Source: Lampris incognitus (taxonomy: Eukaryota; Chordata; Actinopteri; Lampriformes; Lampridae). From it: 64,000 bases of DNA. Positions 60,515-64,000 of the stretch are shown here, piece after piece (position 1 is the first letter of the stretch; each line of letters opens with the position of its first letter). Made by a program: the position numbers and the translations under genes. The stretch spans positions 29,018,009 through 29,082,008 of the forward strand of contig NC_079230.1 of assembly GCF_029633865.1 (NCBI RefSeq), written 5' to 3'. The notes under the pieces were generated by a model. That model ran no database searches. It had not been told where the DNA came from and saw nothing but the letters and a program-made list of their open reading frames with translations.

Positions 60515-60678
60515 CAGGGGAGAGCGCGAACGCAGTCCCCCACTACCAGAAATTATGCAGTCGAGATTCCCACGTTTGGGGAATTCGCACAGGTCAGCAC
60601 AACCGGAGTGCAATGGTCAAGCCTCGCCGTGGGTGAACCACCTTCTTGATCATGGTGTCTCCCCTGCCAGGTAAGTAT
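60515..60678 (-). ncRNA. U1 snRNA, unit 26
   Basis: Consensus RNA. Confidence 0.96.
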
Positions 60679-60806
60679 GAACCCCAGCCATCGCACAGAG
60701 GAGCTGATTCTGACACACATCTATCTGTATGACGGTGCCACGGCATCAAGTAAAGCGACTGCTTTGTCCTCACAGAAATCAAGGTTTGTTTCTTTTAACA
60801 TGTAAA

Positions 60807-60945
60807 CGGGGGAGAGCGCGAACGCAGTCCCCCACTACCGGAAATGATGCAGTCCAGAGTCTATAACATTTGGGGAATTGACCTTTCGCAAAGTCAGTTA
60901 CCGTTGCTATGACCGTCAAGCCTTTCAGAACTATCCAGGAAGTAG
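60807..60945 (-). pseudogene. U1-like copy, unit 26
   Basis: Same sequence as unit 1. Confidence 0.83.
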
Positions 60946-62887
60946 CCGGAAAACACCAAAACATGAAGGAAGAAATCAGCGCATTGTGTGGTTAAAAGTA
61001 ACAGTAGTAATACATTAGCTATCAATAATAGCTAGTAGCAAGCTTAGCTTGGAGCAGACAGGTATTTTTGTTGATTTTGGATGGATTAAGCTGGCCATGG
61101 GGTCTGCTATACTGTGACATCTATTGACGACATTGCGCTTCTTGCGTTCTGGGTTTCGGGAAGGGAAAGAAAATGACACCCCCTCCAAACTTTTCACATA
61201 TCTAGTATCCGATCTGCAGATCCCATAGGCACACCGTTTCAGCATTTTGTTGTGTGTTTGAAAGCTTGACGGACCGTTGCTAAGGTCGGATTGGACAAGC
61301 ACCGTTCTGGGGAGGTACTTTGCGAAAGCTCAATTGAACTCGAGGCGTTCTAGAGGAGTGTAAAGTCTACCTCGACTGTACACAGTTACGGCTCCTGATC
61401 GGTCTAAAGTCTACGGTGAGTGAACGCTCTTTACTAATCGGAAGCCGAAAGAGCCGATTGTAGCGTACCAGTCATAGGTCCCAGATGAGACGAGCATCAA
61501 AGCTTATCAAGAGGAAGAAGAGTGGTTTTCAAAGTTTACGGCGATGTTTGTTCTTCGATGATTCGTTTGAAGGAAAAGTGTTAGCTATAGCTATTAGCGA
61601 TTTTCCATAGGAACAACTACACGAACTCACAGGCTGGCGCGAATTACAAGTGGAACTACCCCGTAGTCGCCCTGTCGAGAGTCGTGTTTCCATAGCGACG
61701 TAGGAGCCGCCGGGATCATGAGTTGACGTCAACATTTTGCGACAGCTTTCACCGCGACGTAATTATCCCATCCAGGTGGCGGGAAATGTCGAGGTAAATC
61801 GTCTCGTTTCTCCTGGAGGACTCGAGCCCCCGCTGAACCTCGTCGGTGGCGTAGTCAGCCAACAAAGCCTGCACCTCCTCGTCTGTCCGTTTCTCGGCTG
61901 ATTTCTCCATTTCGCTTGATCGAAATTAAGTTTGCTACCACACAGCTTGGTTGCTGGCTTATACAATTGCGCTTGTTGAACACCGAAGTAGAAGGCTGGT
62001 TGCTTCCGACGTTCAACCAATCGGCGTCGAGCCCCTCCCAGCAGGTTTTCAGGGCCGCTCAGAAGTACCGACCCCAGAGCAGGGACTAGAGACGCTCCCT
62101 TAAAAGTCCCAGTAAGAGTTCCGGTCAGGGGTAGTTCCTCTAGTGGAAACACCAGCAAAGCTGCCGGCCCCCTAAAAGGTTCGGGTAGTTCCGCTGGTGG
62201 AAAATGGCCTTATGAGTTGTGTTGACAGGTTGCTTAACAAGGGGCGTCACTCCAGATACTGAAAGCAAAGGTTCACCTACTTTTGCCACTCACAGATGTG
62301 AAATATTGGATCATTTTGCTCAATAAATGAATGAGCAAGTATCATATTTTTGTCTCATTTGTTTAATTGGGTTTTCTTCATCTACTTTTAGGACTCGTCG
62401 CCGGACCGAATCCCCGTGTTACCCCCGCCTTGATTGGTGTCGCTAAAGCCACAATTGGCCGTGTGTGCGGGTGTGAAGCCGGATGTGAGTATGTGTCGAG
62501 GTGGCTGCAGTAGCGCCTCCTCTGATCGGTCGGGGCGCCTGTTCGGGGGAGAGGGAGAACTGGAGGAATAGCGTGATCCTGCCACGCGCTACGTCGCCCT
62601 GGCGAAACGCCTCACTGTCAGGGGAACGAAGCGGCTGGCGACTCCACATGCGTCGGAGGAGGCATGTGGTAGTCTGCAGCCCTCCCCGCAATGGCAGAGG
62701 GGATGGAGCAGAAACCGGGAGGGATCGGAAGAGTGGGGTAATTGGTCCCATATAATTGGGGAGACAAAGAGGAACGAAACCCCGATGATGAATTAAGGGA
62801 CGCAAGATTATTAACACGCCGAATGTCGTAAAGTTTGTGTTTTCCTGCCTTAACGGGAACCATATTGTTTTTCTTTTGACATTTAAT

Positions 62888-63051
62888 CAGGGGAGAGCGC
62901 GAACGCAGTCCCCCACTACCAGAAATTATGCAGTCGAGACTCCCACGTTTGGGGAATTCGCACAGGTCAGCACAACCGGAGTGCAATGGTCAAGCCTCGC
63001 CGTGGGTGAACCACCTTCTTGATCATGGTGTCTCCCCTGCCAGGTAAGTAT
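62888..63051 (-). ncRNA. U1 snRNA, unit 27
   Basis: A112G, here with the ordinary GATTCTGAC promoter form. Confidence 0.95.
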
Positions 63052-63179
63052 GAACCCCAGCCATCGCACAGAGGAGCTGATTCTGACACACATCTATCTG
63101 TATGACGGTGCCACGGCATCAAGTAAAGCGACTGCTTTGTCCTCACAGAAATCAAGGTTTGTTTCTTTTAACATGTAAA

Positions 63180-63318
63180 CGGGGGAGAGCGCGAACGCAG
63201 TCCCCCACTACCGGAAATGATGCAGTCCAGAGTCTATAACATTTGGGGAATTGACCTTTCGCAAAGTCAGTTACCGTTGCTATGACCGTCAAGCCTTTCA
63301 GAACTATCCAGGAAGTAG
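63180..63318 (-). pseudogene. U1-like copy, unit 27
   Basis: Same sequence as unit 1. Confidence 0.83.
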
Positions 63319-64000
63319 CCGGAAAACACCAAAACATGAAGGAAGAAATCAGCGCATTGTGTGGTTAAAAGTAACAGTAGTAATACATTAGCTATCAATA
63401 ATAGCTAGTAGCAAGCTTAGCTTGGAGCAGACAGGTATTTTTGTTGATTTTGGATGGATTAAGCTGGCCATGGGGTCTGCTATACTGTGACATCTATTGA
63501 CGACATTGCGCTTCTTGCGTTCTGGGTTTCGGGAAGGGAAAGAAAATGACACCCCCTCCAAACTTTTCACATATCTAGTATCCGATCTGCAGATCCCATA
63601 GGCACACCGTTTCAGCATTTTGTTGTGTGTTTGCAAAGCTTGACGGACCGTTGCTAAGGTCGGATTGGACAAGCACCGTTCTGGGGAGGTACTTTGCGAA
63701 AGCTCAATTGAACTCGAGGCGTTCTAGAGGAGTGTAAAGTCTACCTCGACTGTACACAGTTACGGCTCCTGATCGGTCTAAAGTCTACGGTGAGTGAACG
63801 CTCTAGACTAATCGGAAGCCGAAAGAGCCGATTGTAGCGTACCAGTCATAGGTCCCAGATGAGACGAGCATCAAAGCTTATCAAGAGGAAGAAGAGTGGT
63901 TTTCAAAGTTTACGGCGATGTTTGTTCTTCGATGATTCGTTTGAAGGAAAAGTGTTAGCTATAGCTATTAGCGATTTTCCATAGGAACAACTACACGAAC

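Larger units (their letters stand above)
59335..61707. repeat. Array unit 26
   Basis: 2373 bp. Harbinger 59224-59836, Tc1 59857-60024, SINE 60026-60406. Lacks the inserted spacer C, so it returns to the left-hand form there, while keeping right-hand CGGGAAATG and CTCTTTACT. Private GTCGGAAAG in the U1 flank. Confidence 0.95.
1..64000. repeat. Tandem U1 snRNA gene array, about 27 units of 2.37 kb
   Basis: The same 2370-2374 bp sequence follows itself head to tail from the first to the last base, always in one orientation. Unit starts (a fixed point inside the Harbinger-like element) are 1, 2374, 4744, 7117, 9487, 11860, 14233, 16606, 18978, 21351, 23725, 26099, 28473, 30847, 33221, 35595, 37969, 40343, 42717, 45091, 47465, 49839, 52213, 54587, 56961, 59335 and 61708. 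Length classes have simple causes: 2370 in units 2 and 4 (3-bp loss upstream of the U1 promoter), 2372 in unit 8 (one base lost downstream of U1), and 2374 in most units from unit 10 on (one inserted C in the spacer). Neither array edge is in the window. Multi-copy tandem U1 arrays are known in other animals, so the arrangement is a real gene-family type. An assembly could still misstate the copy number. Confidence 0.98.
61708..64000. repeat. Array unit 27 (cut by window end)
   Basis: Harbinger 61597-62209, Tc1 62230-62397, SINE 62399-62779. The next Harbinger-like element begins at 63971 and is cut. Private A in GCTTAACAAGG near 62236. Confidence 0.95.

Noticed and set aside
1-64000. CRISPR array, rDNA or centromeric satellite
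   Set aside because: The repeat unit is 2.37 kb and contains U1 genes. There are no short repeats with unique spacers, and no rRNA or alphoid-like monomer was seen.

Overview
The whole window is one head-to-tail tandem array. A unit of about 2.37 kb is repeated 27 times (26 complete units plus a 27th cut by the window end) and the array runs off both edges. Each unit carries one complete U1 spliceosomal snRNA gene on the minus strand: 164 nt, with the 5' splice-site pairing end, the U1-70K and U1A loops, the Sm site and stem-loop 4. Each U1 has a snRNA-type proximal sequence element (PSE) at -60 to -43 and a 3' box 7 nt past the RNA end. I see no protein-coding host gene. The recurring open frames are antisense to U1, lie inside transposon remnants, or fall in unassigned spacer.

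Unit layout on the + strand, using unit 1 positions: end of a PIF/Harbinger-like element with a Myb/SANT-like coding remnant (to 502); a fragment of the 3' end of a Tc1/mariner element (about 523-690); a tRNA-derived SINE cut off at its B box (about 692-1072); the U1 3' flank and 3' box (1073-1180); U1 (1181-1344, minus); U1 promoter (1345-1472); a decayed second U1 copy with its own 3' box (1473-1611, minus); about 650 bp of unassigned spacer (1612-2259); then the next Harbinger-like element (from 2263). With s as the unit start, sub-features sit at: Harbinger s-111..s+501, Tc1 s+522..s+689, SINE s+691..s+1071.

The organism is a eukaryote, most likely a ray-finned (teleost) fish. U1 is close to vertebrate U1, and the SINE and Tc1 fragment match, from memory, repeats common in teleost genomes. 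No database search was possible, so species and family names are not asserted.

The units are almost identical (period 2370-2374 bp) but carry shared single-base variants that define subfamilies: a two-unit (4,743 bp) higher-order pattern at the left end, a 9,496 bp spaced near-copy (units 11 and 15), and patchy sharing elsewhere. This is the pattern expected from unequal exchange and gene conversion (concerted evolution). By reading, 13 of the 27 U1 RNAs are identical; 14 carry one or two changes, including one in an Sm site.
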